From Corallococcus coralloides DSM 2259 (lineage in GTDB: Bacteria; Myxococcota; Myxococcia; Myxococcales; Myxococcaceae): a stretch of 64,000 nucleotides of DNA. The stretch's first letter is position 1; each line of letters opens with the position of its first letter. Of the stretch, positions 16,462 through 25,384 are shown in pieces. Both the position numbers and the translations under genes were made by a program. The notes beneath the pieces were generated by a model. It saw nothing but the letters and a program-made list of their open reading frames with translations. It did not search any database and was not told the origin of the DNA. Where the stretch lies: the NCBI RefSeq assembly GCF_000255295.1, contig NC_017030.1, forward strand, positions 8,096,328-8,160,327, written 5' to 3'.

Positions 16462-17463
16462 ATGCATCGGAATGACAGCCGTGACGCCGCTCCCGACGTG
16501 GAGTCCACGGACACCGCCGCGCGCCCCGGCCGTGCTCCGTTTCCAGACATGGTCTGGATTCCCGGCGGCACGTACTGGATGGGCTCCGACCATCACTATC
16601 CCGAAGAGGCCCCCGCGCATCAGGTGACCGTCTCCGGCTTCTGGATGGACCGCTTCACCGTGACGAACGAACAGTTCGCCCGCTTCGTCGAAGCCACCGG
16701 TTACGTCACCGTCGCCCAGCGCCCCCTCAATCCCGCGGACTATCCCGGCGCCACACCGGAGACGCTCGTCCCCGGCTCGCTCGTCTTCCAGAAGCCCCAA
16801 GGCCCCGTGGACCTGGGCAACGTGGCCAACTGGTGGGGCTATGTCCCCGACGCCTGCTGGAAGCACCCCGAAGGCCGCCGCTCCTCCGTGAAGCACCGCC
16901 GCGACCACCCCGTCGTCCACATCGCCTTCGAGGACGCGGCGTCCTATGCGGCCTGGGCCGGCAAGGACCTCCCCACCGAGGCGGAGTGGGAGCGCGCCGC
17001 TCGCGGCGGCCTGGACCGCAACGAGTTCTGCTGGGGCAATGACTTCACCCCCAACGGCGAACACCTGGCCAACACCTGGCAGGGCTACTTCCCGTGGCAG
17101 AACCTCCGCGAGGACGGCCACGAAGGCACCTGCCCCGTCGGCGCCTTCCCGCCCAATGGCTACGGCCTGCATGAGATGACCGGCAACGTCTGGGAATGGA
17201 CCACCGACTGGTACCAGGCGCGCCACCAGGGCAACAAAGGCAAGGCGTGCTGCATCCCCGTCAACCCGCGCGGCCCCGCCACCGAGCACGGCAGCCAGGA
17301 CCTGTTCACCTCCGCCATCACCATTCCCCGCCGCGTCCTCAAGGGCGGCAGCCACCTGTGCGCACCCAACTACTGCCGCCGCTACCGCCCCGCCGCGCGC
17401 TCGCCCCAGGCCGTGGACAGCGGCGCCAGCCACATCGGCTTTCGCTGCATCGTGCGCCCGTAG
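16462..17463 (+). CDS. Formylglycine-generating enzyme (SUMF1/EgtB/PvdO family)
   Basis: A 333-residue protein that oxidises the CTAGR cysteine of sulfatases to C-alpha-formylglycine. The family core runs from MVWIPGGTYWMGSD through FTVTNEQFARFV, LPTEAEWERAARGG and MTGNVWEWTTDWY to GGSHLCAPNYCRRYRPAARS and GFRC. The redox/copper cysteine pair C-x4-C is at Cys300 and Cys305, as in active FGEs, so it is not one of the many inactive SUMF-like proteins. The start at 16462 follows GGAGG. There is no signal peptide, consistent with the cytosolic sulfatases. It lies directly behind one sulfatase gene, strongly implying that pair, and probably also serves the one at 26514. Confidence 0.93.
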   Translation: MHRNDSRDAAPDVESTDTAARPGRAPFPDMVWIPGGTYWMGSDHHYPEEAPAHQVTVSGFWMDRFTVTNEQFARFVEATGYVTVAQRPLNPADYPGATPETLVPGSLVFQKPQGPVDLGNVANWWGYVPDACWKHPEGRRSSVKHRRDHPVVHIAFEDAASYAAWAGKDLPTEAEWERAARGGLDRNEFCWGNDFTPNGEHLANTWQGYFPWQNLREDGHEGTCPVGAFPPNGYGLHEMTGNVWEWTTDWYQARHQGNKGKACCIPVNPRGPATEHGSQDLFTSAITIPRRVLKGGSHLCAPNYCRRYRPAARSPQAVDSGASHIGFRCIVRP

Positions 17464-17466
17464 CCG

Positions 17467-18732
17467 CTACGCGCGGCCGGCGCTCGGAGGAACCGGCGAG
17501 CCCCGGTCCACGAAGTCGCGCGGAGGCACCACCACCGTGGCGAACACCAGCCCCAGCACCAGCTGGAGCGCCACCAGCAGCACGTTGAACAGCCGGGCGT
17601 CCTCCGCGCCCGCGCCGAGCAGCGCGACGATGGCCTCCGTGCCGATGAAGCCCGGCGTCAGCTGCAACATCCCCGGCATGATGACCGTCATGGGCATCCG
17701 GTCCCTCCCGCGTCCGTAGAGCAGCCCCGCCACGCCCAGCACGAACGCGGCCACCATCGGGCTGCCCCGGTCCCCGAGCAGCAGCTTCGCCACCGCCTGC
17801 GTCTCGTAGGCGAGCAGCACCCCGCCGACAATCCATGCCACGTCGCGCGGTCGCCCCGACATGCACACCGCCAGCGCCACCCCGCCCACCGCCATCAGGA
17901 AGAACGTCAGGAGTGGCGGCAGCGCGTGCGCCTCGAAATGCGGCGGCAGCGGCCATGCGAACTCCCAGAGCGTCCCCGCCGCCGCGATGCCCACGCCCAG
18001 CATCAGGAAGCGCAAGAGGCCGTACATGAGCCGGGGCAGGCCTGCCTCCACCGACTCCATGGCCAACTCCAGCGAGCCCAGCGTCACCACCGTCGCGGGC
18101 ACCAGCAGCACCACCCCGCCGTACAGCGCCCGCACGATGTTGAAGGGCGGCAGGAGGAACGAGAACCCGAACGCCACCAGTGTCCCCAGGAACGCGGCGA
18201 GGAAGCCCTTCTGCAGATCCACTCGATGCGAGTTCAGCATGCCGAAGTGGATGCCCCCCACGATGACGCCCACGCAGAAGGCCACGAGCATCTCCCACCA
18301 CACCCCGCCCACCCGCGCCGCCACCGCCGCGCCATAGACGCCGTAGGCCACGAACACGAGCCACTCGGGATAGGGCGCGTGCGTGGTCAGGATGCGGTCC
18401 AGCTCCGCGCGGGCCTCGGGCAGCCGCACGCGTCCTTCGGGGATGGCTTCCGCCAGCCGCAGGAGCGCCGCGGCCCGGCCCAGGTTCCAGTGCGGGTCGA
18501 AGGGCAGCCTCTCGAAGGACACGTGCGTGCTCCGCGGTGACACCACCTCCGTCATCGCCAGGCTCTGGAGCGTGAAGACCTCCACGTCCAGCCCCCACGC
18601 CTTCGCCGCCCGGCGCACGCGCGCCTCCACCAGCAGCGACGGCTGGTAGGCCAGGTGCAACGCCTTCGCCAGGTCCAGCAGGAAGGCGGAGGCCGCCTCC
18701 TCGTCCAACGCGCCGTCGTGCCTTGGCGTCAT
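17467..18732 (-). CDS. Threonine/serine exporter ThrE family protein
   Basis: A 421-residue inner-membrane protein of the ThrE (YjjP/YjjB fused) family, which exports threonine and serine. An N-terminal cytosolic domain of about 130 residues (FLLDLAKALHLAYQPSLLVE, GLDVEVFTLQSLAM) precedes about ten hydrophobic segments. The repeat half contains GVIVGGIHFGML and LQLTPGFIGTEAI. Its ATG overlaps the stop of the outer-membrane protein gene (ATGA), so the two are translationally coupled. It ends three bases from the end of the convergent FGE gene. Family call is solid; substrate range is inferred. Confidence 0.85.
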   Translation of the reverse strand: MTPRHDGALDEEAASAFLLDLAKALHLAYQPSLLVEARVRRAAKAWGLDVEVFTLQSLAMTEVVSPRSTHVSFERLPFDPHWNLGRAAALLRLAEAIPEGRVRLPEARAELDRILTTHAPYPEWLVFVAYGVYGAAVAARVGGVWWEMLVAFCVGVIVGGIHFGMLNSHRVDLQKGFLAAFLGTLVAFGFSFLLPPFNIVRALYGGVVLLVPATVVTLGSLELAMESVEAGLPRLMYGLLRFLMLGVGIAAAGTLWEFAWPLPPHFEAHALPPLLTFFLMAVGGVALAVCMSGRPRDVAWIVGGVLLAYETQAVAKLLLGDRGSPMVAAFVLGVAGLLYGRGRDRMPMTVIMPGMLQLTPGFIGTEAIVALLGAGAEDARLFNVLLVALQLVLGLVFATVVVPPRDFVDRGSPVPPSAGRA

Positions 18733-20180
18733 GGAGAGTCCGCCTTGGGGACTTCCTCCACGGCGCCCTTGCCGCTCGTGGCCTTCGAGTCCTTGAACGA
18801 GAAGCTGGCGCCCACCAGCAGCGTGGCCTGGAAGAAGTGGACGTCCTGGGTCCGCATGGGGGCGGACAGGCCCAGTTGCTGGAGCGTCTCCGCGAAGCGA
18901 GCGGTCTGCTTGCTTCCCCACGCCAGGTCGCCGCCCAACGTGAAGCGGGAACGGCCCAGCACGAAGTGGATGCCCGAGGCCAGGTGGTACAGGTCCCAGC
19001 CCCCGACCAGCGCGTTCGTCGCGTGCGTCTGATCCAACGCACTGAAGTCCGTGTGCCCGCTCAAATACACCCGCACCCGGTCCCCCAGCGCCTGCTCCAC
19101 GCCCAGCGCCCCGTTGAGCAGCGGCTTGAGCGCGAAGGCGTAGTCCCCGTTGAGGACCTCGGTGGTGCCGCGCGGCACGATGGGCCCGGCGTCCACCAGG
19201 GTGATGGACGAGACGCGCGCGTAGCCCTCCAGGGACGCGTACACCGCGGTCGACTCGCCGAAGCTCCGGCTGACGCCGAGCGCCGCGGACCAGGAGTTGC
19301 GGAAGTGCGCCGGCAGGTCCTCCTGGAAGTCGAACACGGGCGCGGGCGCGTTCGTGTCCACCCCCTGGGAGAGGACGGCGCGCTCGAACCCCACCGAGCC
19401 CCGGCCCCAGAGCGACAGGCTCGGCGTCGTCACGGTGAGCCCCACGGCCCAGGGGCCGTGCTGGTAGCTGGCGCCCAGCTTCAACAGCACCCGCACGTGG
19501 TCGAACTCCAGGTCGCGGCCCAGGGTCGCCAGCAGCTGCTGTCCGGCGGCACCGGAGCCCTGCGCCTGCGTCTGGAAGCGCAGCTCGTGATGCCGGGTCG
19601 CGACGAACGGCGTCAGGCCCAGGCCCAGGTGCTCCGTGACGGGGTAGGCCCAGGAGAGGCCCGTCCAGAACTCGCTCACGGTCTGGTCCAGCCGCACGTC
19701 CGTGGACAGCGAGTCCAGGCCCTGCACGCCGGCCAGGTCCGTGCCCGGCCGCGTGCCACGCGACTGCAGGCTGTAGGAGAAGCCCTGGCGCGTGAGCAGC
19801 GAGTAGGCCATCCGGGACTTCCCCAGGAACCCGAAGCGCAGCGAGCCGGCGATCAACGACGGCAGCACGTCCACGTTGGAGTCGGACAGGTCCTTCCCCT
19901 GGCCCTGCCCGTCCTTCACCTTCAGGCGCGTGTATTCGTACACGCTGCCGGTGAGCTCCAGCTCCGGCGCCCCCAGGAGCGCGAGCGCGCCGGGGTTGTA
20001 ATAGACGGCGCTGATGTCGTTCGGGTTGCCCACGAAGGCGCCGCCCAACAGCCACGCCCGGTTGCCGAACTGCCGCGTGGTGTAGTGCGCGTCCTGCGCC
20101 AGCGCCGGCACGGACAGCAGCAGTCCCAGCACCGCGCCCGTCACCGCGCCCACTCGGGCCTTGGATTGGATTGGCGTCAT
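18729..20180 (-). CDS. Outer-membrane beta-barrel protein, OMPP1/FadL/TodX-like
   Basis: A 483-residue protein with a Sec signal peptide (VGAVTGAVLGLLLSVPALAQ) and a mature sequence starting DAHYTTRQFGNRAWLLGGAF. The block NPNDISAVYYNPGALALL is the hallmark N-terminal NPA-like region of FadL/OMPP1 transporters for hydrophobic compounds; the remainder alternates as amphipathic strands. The C-terminal tail is charged rather than ending in an aromatic residue. It begins four bases after the SulP gene and overlaps ThrE, forming SulP-OMP-ThrE. The start at 20180 gives the signal peptide. The ligand is unknown. Confidence 0.75.
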   Translation of the reverse strand: MTPIQSKARVGAVTGAVLGLLLSVPALAQDAHYTTRQFGNRAWLLGGAFVGNPNDISAVYYNPGALALLGAPELELTGSVYEYTRLKVKDGQGQGKDLSDSNVDVLPSLIAGSLRFGFLGKSRMAYSLLTRQGFSYSLQSRGTRPGTDLAGVQGLDSLSTDVRLDQTVSEFWTGLSWAYPVTEHLGLGLTPFVATRHHELRFQTQAQGSGAAGQQLLATLGRDLEFDHVRVLLKLGASYQHGPWAVGLTVTTPSLSLWGRGSVGFERAVLSQGVDTNAPAPVFDFQEDLPAHFRNSWSAALGVSRSFGESTAVYASLEGYARVSSITLVDAGPIVPRGTTEVLNGDYAFALKPLLNGALGVEQALGDRVRVYLSGHTDFSALDQTHATNALVGGWDLYHLASGIHFVLGRSRFTLGGDLAWGSKQTARFAETLQQLGLSAPMRTQDVHFFQATLLVGASFSFKDSKATSGKGAVEEVPKADSP

Positions 20181-20184
20181 GGCG

Positions 20185-21942
20185 TCAGTGCACCTGTGGC
20201 GAGGAGACGGACTCGCCGCTCCAGGCGGTCCGCGCGTCGTCTCGCGATTCGAGGTAGGCGCGAACGGCCGCGCCCACGGTAGGAAAGAGCCGGTCCTCGC
20301 CAATCCGCGCGGCCAGTCCGGAGCGCTTCAACGTCCGGCGCATCGGCGCGCGCGCCTGGGCCACGGCGAAGACGAGGCCTTCGTCCGTGAGGTCGTGGCG
20401 CACCTTCTCCAGGCTCTCCGCCGCGGTGATGTCCAGGTCGAACACGCTGGACGCGTCCAGCACGAACCACCGCACCGGGTGGCGCGAGTCAGCCACCAGC
20501 CGGTGCACCTGTTCGCGCAGGAAGCGGGCGTTGGCGAAGAAGAGGGGCGCGTCGAAGCGGTAGACGACGAGTCCGGGAATCGTCTCCGCGTCCGCGTGGC
20601 CCTCCACGTCGTGCCAGCCGGGCATGCCCTCGCGCTCGCCCAGCACGGCGTCGTGCGGGTGCGCCGCGCGGCGGATGAGGTCCACCAGCGACAGCGCCAC
20701 CGCGATGAGGATGCCATGGAGGATGCCCAGGAAGAGCACGCCCAGCATCGTCACCACCGCGAGCACCGCCTCCACCGGCCGCACGCGCCAGAGCCGGAGG
20801 ATGGGCTTCACCTCCAGCAGGTACACCGCCGCGACGATGACGATGGCCCCCAGCGTCACCAGCGGCAGCTTCGACAGCAGTGGCGTGAGGAACAGCGAGA
20901 ACAGCAGCACCACCCCGGCCGCGACCACGCTGACGAGCTGCGTGCGGCCCTTCATGGACGCGTTGACCGCCGTGCGCGAGTCGCTCCCCGTCACGGGGAA
21001 GCCCTGCGTGAGGCCGGTGAGCAGGTTGGCCGCCGCCTGACCGAAGAACTCCTGATGGGTGTCCAGCCGGTAGCCGAAGCGGTCCGCGTAGATGCGGCCC
21101 GCGAGCACGGAGCTGGCGTAGTTCACCAGCGCGAGGCTGAAGGCCGCGGGCAGGAGCGTGCGCACGTCGTCGAAGCGCAAGGAGGGCAGGCCGAAGGTGG
21201 GCGCCGCCGCGGCGATGGGCCCCACCACCTTCACGCCGCCGTGCTCCAGTTGGAACGCCCAGGTCACCAGCGTGGTGAGCACCACCATCACCAGCGGCGC
21301 GGGCCAGCGCGGCAGGAAGCGGCGCATGGCCACCAGCGCCGCGACGATGCCCAGCCCCAACACCAGCGTGGGCACGTGCGTGCGGCCCACGTTCGCCGCC
21401 ACCTCATGCAGCTGCCCCGCGAACTCGTTCGACCTGCGCTCCAGCCCGAGCATCCGGGCCAGCTGGCTGCCGATGATGATGAGCGCCGCGCCGTTGACGT
21501 AGCCGATGAGGATGGGCCGCGACAGGAAGTCCGCCAGCGCCCCCGCGCGGCACAGTCCGCACAAGAAGCTCACGACGCCCACCATCAACGCCAGGAGCGC
21601 CGCCAGCGAAGCCAGCCGCTCCGGTCCTCCGCCCGCCACCACGGGGCCCAGCGCCGTCGCGGTGAGGATGGCCGCGCCCGCCTCCGGCCCCAGCATGAGG
21701 TGGCGCGACGGACCGAACAGCGCGTACGCCAGCATCGCGAAGACGCCCGCGTACAGCCCCGCCACGGGACGCACGCCGACAATCTGCGCGTAGGCCAGGC
21801 CCTGGGGAATGAGCATCGCGCCCACGGTGATCGCCGACAGGACGTCCGCGCGCAGCCACCGCCGCTCGTAGGTCCGCGCCTGCTCGACGCCCGGGAGGAA
21901 GCGGTCCAGGACATGAGCGGCCGTGGCCGTGGTGCGCTTCAT
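20185..21942 (-). CDS. SulP-family anion transporter with STAS domain
   Basis: A 585-residue SLC26/SulP permease. Signature DVLSAITVGAMLIPQGLAYAQIVG sits at the first helices, GLTQGFPVTGSDSRTAVN in the transport core, and a STAS domain at about 440-560 includes the block IPGLVVYRFDAPLFFANARFL and WFVLDASSVFDLDITAAESL. GGAAGG precedes the ATG at 21942. It is closer to typical SulP size than the paralogue at 10998, which has a C-terminal extension. It heads a tight SulP-OMP-ThrE run. The transported anion is unproven; sulfate, bicarbonate and dicarboxylate are all known in the family. Confidence 0.9.
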   Translation of the reverse strand: MKRTTATAAHVLDRFLPGVEQARTYERRWLRADVLSAITVGAMLIPQGLAYAQIVGVRPVAGLYAGVFAMLAYALFGPSRHLMLGPEAGAAILTATALGPVVAGGGPERLASLAALLALMVGVVSFLCGLCRAGALADFLSRPILIGYVNGAALIIIGSQLARMLGLERRSNEFAGQLHEVAANVGRTHVPTLVLGLGIVAALVAMRRFLPRWPAPLVMVVLTTLVTWAFQLEHGGVKVVGPIAAAAPTFGLPSLRFDDVRTLLPAAFSLALVNYASSVLAGRIYADRFGYRLDTHQEFFGQAAANLLTGLTQGFPVTGSDSRTAVNASMKGRTQLVSVVAAGVVLLFSLFLTPLLSKLPLVTLGAIVIVAAVYLLEVKPILRLWRVRPVEAVLAVVTMLGVLFLGILHGILIAVALSLVDLIRRAAHPHDAVLGEREGMPGWHDVEGHADAETIPGLVVYRFDAPLFFANARFLREQVHRLVADSRHPVRWFVLDASSVFDLDITAAESLEKVRHDLTDEGLVFAVAQARAPMRRTLKRSGLAARIGEDRLFPTVGAAVRAYLESRDDARTAWSGESVSSPQVH

Positions 21943-22059
21943 GGCCCTTCCCCCCGTGTGCCTGGCCTCCCGAACGCAAGGAAGGGTGGAGGCCCCCGGG
22001 CCCCACGGCATCACCCACGGAGGTGCGTTGCGCGCATCGGCTTCACGACAGGAAGGGGC

Positions 22060-22962
22060 TCACGTGCCCGTGGAGGCCCGCCTGCCCGACGGCAGTGACG
22101 GCCCGCCGCCGCGCTCGGACGCCTGGTGGCGCTGGTTCCAGAGCAGGTACGGCACCATGGCCGCGGTGCGGATGAAGAGGTACAGCCCCATGACGCCCAG
22201 CAGGCTCTTCATGGGATAGGTGCTGCCGCCCAGGCAGAAGGCGAAGGCGGGGTTGCCGAAGACGGCGGAGATGGCCAGCGCCGTGCGGTCCCCGGGCCGG
22301 GGCCGGCCGGCGATGTGGCCCAGGGCCGTGGACCCCAGCGTCACCACCACCATCGCGATGAACACCCAGACGTGGAGGCGCTTCAACAGCGGGAAGCTGG
22401 CCACGACCAGCGCCAGCGCGGCCACGGCCACGGCGAAGGTGAAGTAGAGCTTCACCGGCTTGCGCAGCCGGTGCGCCCAGGCGGGCGCCACCTTCTGGAT
22501 TCCGATGCCGAGCGCGAAGGGCATGAGGAACGGGAGGATGACCCGCTCCAGGAGCACCCCGTATGGCGGTGACTGGATGGCCAGGGGGAACAGTTGCTCC
22601 AGCAGCTTCAGGGACAGCGGCATCAGCACGATGGCGACGAGCGACAGGGTGATGGACAGCGCCAGGGCCAGCGGCAGGTTGCCCTTCTGCTGCGACACGA
22701 CGTTGAGCGCCATGGGCAGCCCCGGGCAGAAGGCCATCAGCGCGATGACGCCCGCCGCGACAGGGGCGAGGGGCAGCACCTTCACCACGATGAGGGACAG
22801 CAGCGGTACACCGACGAGGCACACCCCCAGCCCTCGCGCGAACGCCGGCTGCTTCACGCCCTGGCCCAGGTCCGCCAGATGCCACGACAGGCCCTGCGAC
22901 AATCCGAGCGCGATGATGAAGGTCGAAATCATCAGCCCGATGAAGGCATGCAAGGCGTCCAT
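22060..22962 (-). CDS. Bile acid:sodium symporter-like (BART superfamily) transporter
   Basis: A 300-residue protein with nine to ten hydrophobic segments and an early helix pair with GLSQGLSW. The layout, with FCPGLPMALNVVSQQKGNLPLALALSITL in the middle and VFGNPAFAFCLGG near the end, resembles SBF/BASS-type Na+-coupled transporters. ATG at 22962 overlaps the stop of the phosphatase gene (TGATG) and follows GGAGGAGGG, so it is preferred over the GTG one codon earlier. Coupling to a secreted phosphatase hints at uptake of a dephosphorylated product, which is speculative. Confidence 0.7.
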   Translation of the reverse strand: MDALHAFIGLMISTFIIALGLSQGLSWHLADLGQGVKQPAFARGLGVCLVGVPLLSLIVVKVLPLAPVAAGVIALMAFCPGLPMALNVVSQQKGNLPLALALSITLSLVAIVLMPLSLKLLEQLFPLAIQSPPYGVLLERVILPFLMPFALGIGIQKVAPAWAHRLRKPVKLYFTFAVAVAALALVVASFPLLKRLHVWVFIAMVVVTLGSTALGHIAGRPRPGDRTALAISAVFGNPAFAFCLGGSTYPMKSLLGVMGLYLFIRTAAMVPYLLWNQRHQASERGGGPSLPSGRRASTGT

Positions 22963-23954
22963 CACCGTCCCTCCTCCGGGAAGATGCGCTTCCAGTCCTG
23001 GCGCATGCTGACCACGGTCCAGCCGCCTTCATGCGCGGCCTTCAGGGAAGCGTCGTTCTTCTCCTGGTAGGCGAACTCGCGCTCCGCGTCGTCATGGTTG
23101 ATGAGCAACGAGAAGCCGGGGCGCGGCTGCTCCTTCGTGTATTGGAGCATCTGGATGTCACCGCCCGACCGGACGTTGCCCGCGGCGAACACGGGCCTCC
23201 GCCCGATGTGCTGCTCGATTCCCACCGGCTTGCCGGCCTTGTCGTTGACGTGGTCCAGGCGGGCCTCGCGCCGCAGCACCGGGTGGCCGTTCCCCTCGTC
23301 GAACTTCTCCTTGAGGTCGCTGCCGATGACCTGCTGGGGCGGGATGCCGTAGGTGTCCTCGGAGACGACGCGCATGAAGTCGGTGCCGCCGCCCGAGGAG
23401 ATCCACGTCTGGAAGCCATTGGCGCGCAGGTACCGGAGCAGCTCCAGCATGGGCGCGTAGGCAAGCTGCGTGTACGGCACGCCCAGCTTCGGGTGGCGCG
23501 CGGTCTGGAAGAAGGCGCGGGCCTCGCGGGCGAGCTCATCCGGCGTCTTGCCCGCGTGGGTGGCGGCGACCAGCGCCATCAACTGGGGCTCCTCCATGGA
23601 GGACAGCAGGGCCACGTCTCCTTCCAGCACGGCCTTGAAGGGCTGCCGCTTCGCGAGCGACGCGTCCTCCTTCACGGCCGCCTTGACCTGCTCCAGCAGG
23701 AAGGCGCCCTGCACGACAGGCTTCTCCTGCCAGAGCGTGCCGTCGTTGTCGAAGGTGGCGATGCGCTCCTCCGGGGGGATGTAGCCGGGGCCGTCCTCGG
23801 TGGTGGCGCGGGTGACGAAGTCGATGATGGACTGTTTCACCGGGCCGTCATTCCAGGACGGCAGCGGATCCGCCGCCAGTGCCTGGAGGGGGATGGCGAG
23901 CAGCAACGCCAGCGCCCACGGCAGGCAGGCCGGGCCCTTCCTCGTGCGTCGCAT
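22962..23954 (-). CDS. Exported HAD-superfamily phosphatase
   Basis: A 330-residue hydrolase with a clear Sec signal (LPWALALLLAIPLQALAADP). The HAD nucleophile motif is FDNDGTLW (Asp69, Asp71), motif II is WISSGGGTDF, and the acidic motif IV region reads GNVRSGGDIQML, where the first Asp is replaced by Asn. The closest familiar group is the phosphoserine-phosphatase-like HAD branch. After signal cleavage it would act in the periplasm. It is coupled by a TGATG overlap to the symporter gene. The substrate is unknown. Confidence 0.82.
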   Translation of the reverse strand: MRRTRKGPACLPWALALLLAIPLQALAADPLPSWNDGPVKQSIIDFVTRATTEDGPGYIPPEERIATFDNDGTLWQEKPVVQGAFLLEQVKAAVKEDASLAKRQPFKAVLEGDVALLSSMEEPQLMALVAATHAGKTPDELAREARAFFQTARHPKLGVPYTQLAYAPMLELLRYLRANGFQTWISSGGGTDFMRVVSEDTYGIPPQQVIGSDLKEKFDEGNGHPVLRREARLDHVNDKAGKPVGIEQHIGRRPVFAAGNVRSGGDIQMLQYTKEQPRPGFSLLINHDDAEREFAYQEKNDASLKAAHEGGWTVVSMRQDWKRIFPEEGR

Positions 23955-24274
23955 CTCGGTCGCCTCCTGTCCGGTGCAATCCCAGACATGAGGTTGGGAA
24001 CGCGGGGGTCACTCCACAACGCGGCGTGGAGGGCGCGAGAGGAGGGCCCGCTGAGCCCGGCCGTCAGAGAGGAGGCGACGTCTGGCGGAGGGGGAAACGG
24101 CGCGGCACAGGCCCCCCATGAGTCCGAGCAGCAAGCAACGCGTTCGGACTCCCGCCATCACGTCCTCCCCCGCCTGTGCCGCGCCCGGGGATGAAGCTGG
24201 TGAGGAAGTGGAGGAGGTCGCCACGGAACGCGGGTCGCACGGGGATGTCCGCTGACGCGGCGGGGTGCCTGCTG
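23955..24274. other. 320-base gene-free stretch
   Basis: Between the phosphatase start and the end of the ZntB gene. No long frame with coding character. A 49-codon minus-strand frame (24158 down to 24009) begins after GGGGGAGGA with a Leu/Gly-rich start but shows no family features. The phosphatase promoter probably lies at the left part; no clear -35/-10 was identified. Confidence 0.4.
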
Positions 24275-25246
24275 TCACACGAGCTCGCGACGGCGCAGGG
24301 CTCGCCACTCCGCGGCGGCAAGGACGATGAGCACGAGCACCAGCAGCAGGAACGAGCCGCGCCACCGCGCGCCGGGAATGCCGGCCACGTTGACGCCCAG
24401 CAGGCCGGTGATGAAGGACAGGGGCAGGAAGACGCCGGAGATGATGGTGAGCATGTAGAGGATGCGCTGGCTGCGGGCGTCCAGCCGGGCCTTGACGTCT
24501 TCGTGGAGGATGCGGGCACGCTCCACCAGGGCATCCATCTCCTTGAGGGCGCCACCGGCCCGCTCGGCCATCTGGCGCAGCTCCCGTTCCTGGGCGCGCA
24601 CCCACTCCACGGAGAGCAGGCTGACGCGCAGGATGGCGTCCCGGACCAGGGAGACGAAGCGGCGCTGTTCCACGAGGGTGCGGCGCAGCCGGCGCAGGTC
24701 CGTCGGTACGTCGCCGGAGTCCTCGCGGCGCGCCTCGAAGCGGGTCTCCAGGCCCGACAGCGCGTCATCCAGTTCGGTGGCGCGCAGCGACGCAGTGGAG
24801 AGCGCGGTGGTGGCGAAGGCGAGGAAGAGGTCCGTCCCACGAGGCCCCCGGCCATGGGCGAGCTGCTCACGGACGGCCACGATGGCGGGCTGATTCGTGG
24901 GCGCCACGGTGACACAGCGGTCCGCCGTCATCCAGGCGCGCAACTGGCGCGGGAACGCCATGTTGGTTGGCGCCGGATCCGGGTGCAGCAGGAGCAGGAC
25001 GAGCTCGTTCTCGTTGAGCACGTCGATGCGCACGCGGCCCGTGTCGGCCAGGAGTGGTTCACGCACCTGGGGAGGCAGGTGGAAGACGGCCTCCAGCACG
25101 CGGGGAAGGTCCGGCAGGTCCGGAGGCAGGTGGACCCAGAGCATGCCGTCCGAAGCCCGCCAGCGCCGCGTCTCCTCCAGGGAGAGCGAGCGTGCACCAC
25201 CGCTGCCATCCAGGAGCAACGCGAAGGCGTTCTCGAACCCGTCCAT
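24275..25246 (-). CDS. Zinc/magnesium transporter of the CorA/ZntB family
   Basis: A 323-residue protein, matching ZntB in length. It has a large soluble N-terminal domain with ELVLLLLHPDPAPTN, a long helix region (about 150-255), and two C-terminal membrane helices. The first ends in the family pore motif GVN within ITGLLGVNVAGIPG (CorA has GMN), and the short basic tail RALRRREL follows. The GVNVAGIPG loop resembles E. coli ZntB, a proton-driven zinc importer. The start MDGFENAF at 25246 aligns with the domain start; the upstream bases are pyrimidine-rich and give no Shine-Dalgarno match. Confidence 0.85.
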   Translation of the reverse strand: MDGFENAFALLLDGSGGARSLSLEETRRWRASDGMLWVHLPPDLPDLPRVLEAVFHLPPQVREPLLADTGRVRIDVLNENELVLLLLHPDPAPTNMAFPRQLRAWMTADRCVTVAPTNQPAIVAVREQLAHGRGPRGTDLFLAFATTALSTASLRATELDDALSGLETRFEARREDSGDVPTDLRRLRRTLVEQRRFVSLVRDAILRVSLLSVEWVRAQERELRQMAERAGGALKEMDALVERARILHEDVKARLDARSQRILYMLTIISGVFLPLSFITGLLGVNVAGIPGARWRGSFLLLVLVLIVLAAAEWRALRRRELV

Positions 25247-25384
25247 GGAAGGAAGGTGGCGAGGGATTGGACAGGGACCAAGGTCCCGGGCAGCGCAACA
25301 ACCTGGCGCCCGCTCACGCAACCCATCCGGACATTCTCGATGGCTTGCAGCCCGAAGTCACACTCCGCCGCGAAGAGTCGGGCC

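Noticed and set aside
21964-21994. GGCCTCC/GGAGGCC inverted repeat between the SulP and symporter genes as terminator
   Set aside because: Short stem, large loop and no T-run; not distinctive in GC-rich DNA.
24009-24158. 49-codon minus-strand frame with a GGGGGAGGA ribosome site
   Set aside because: Too short and without family features; kept only as a note in the gap.
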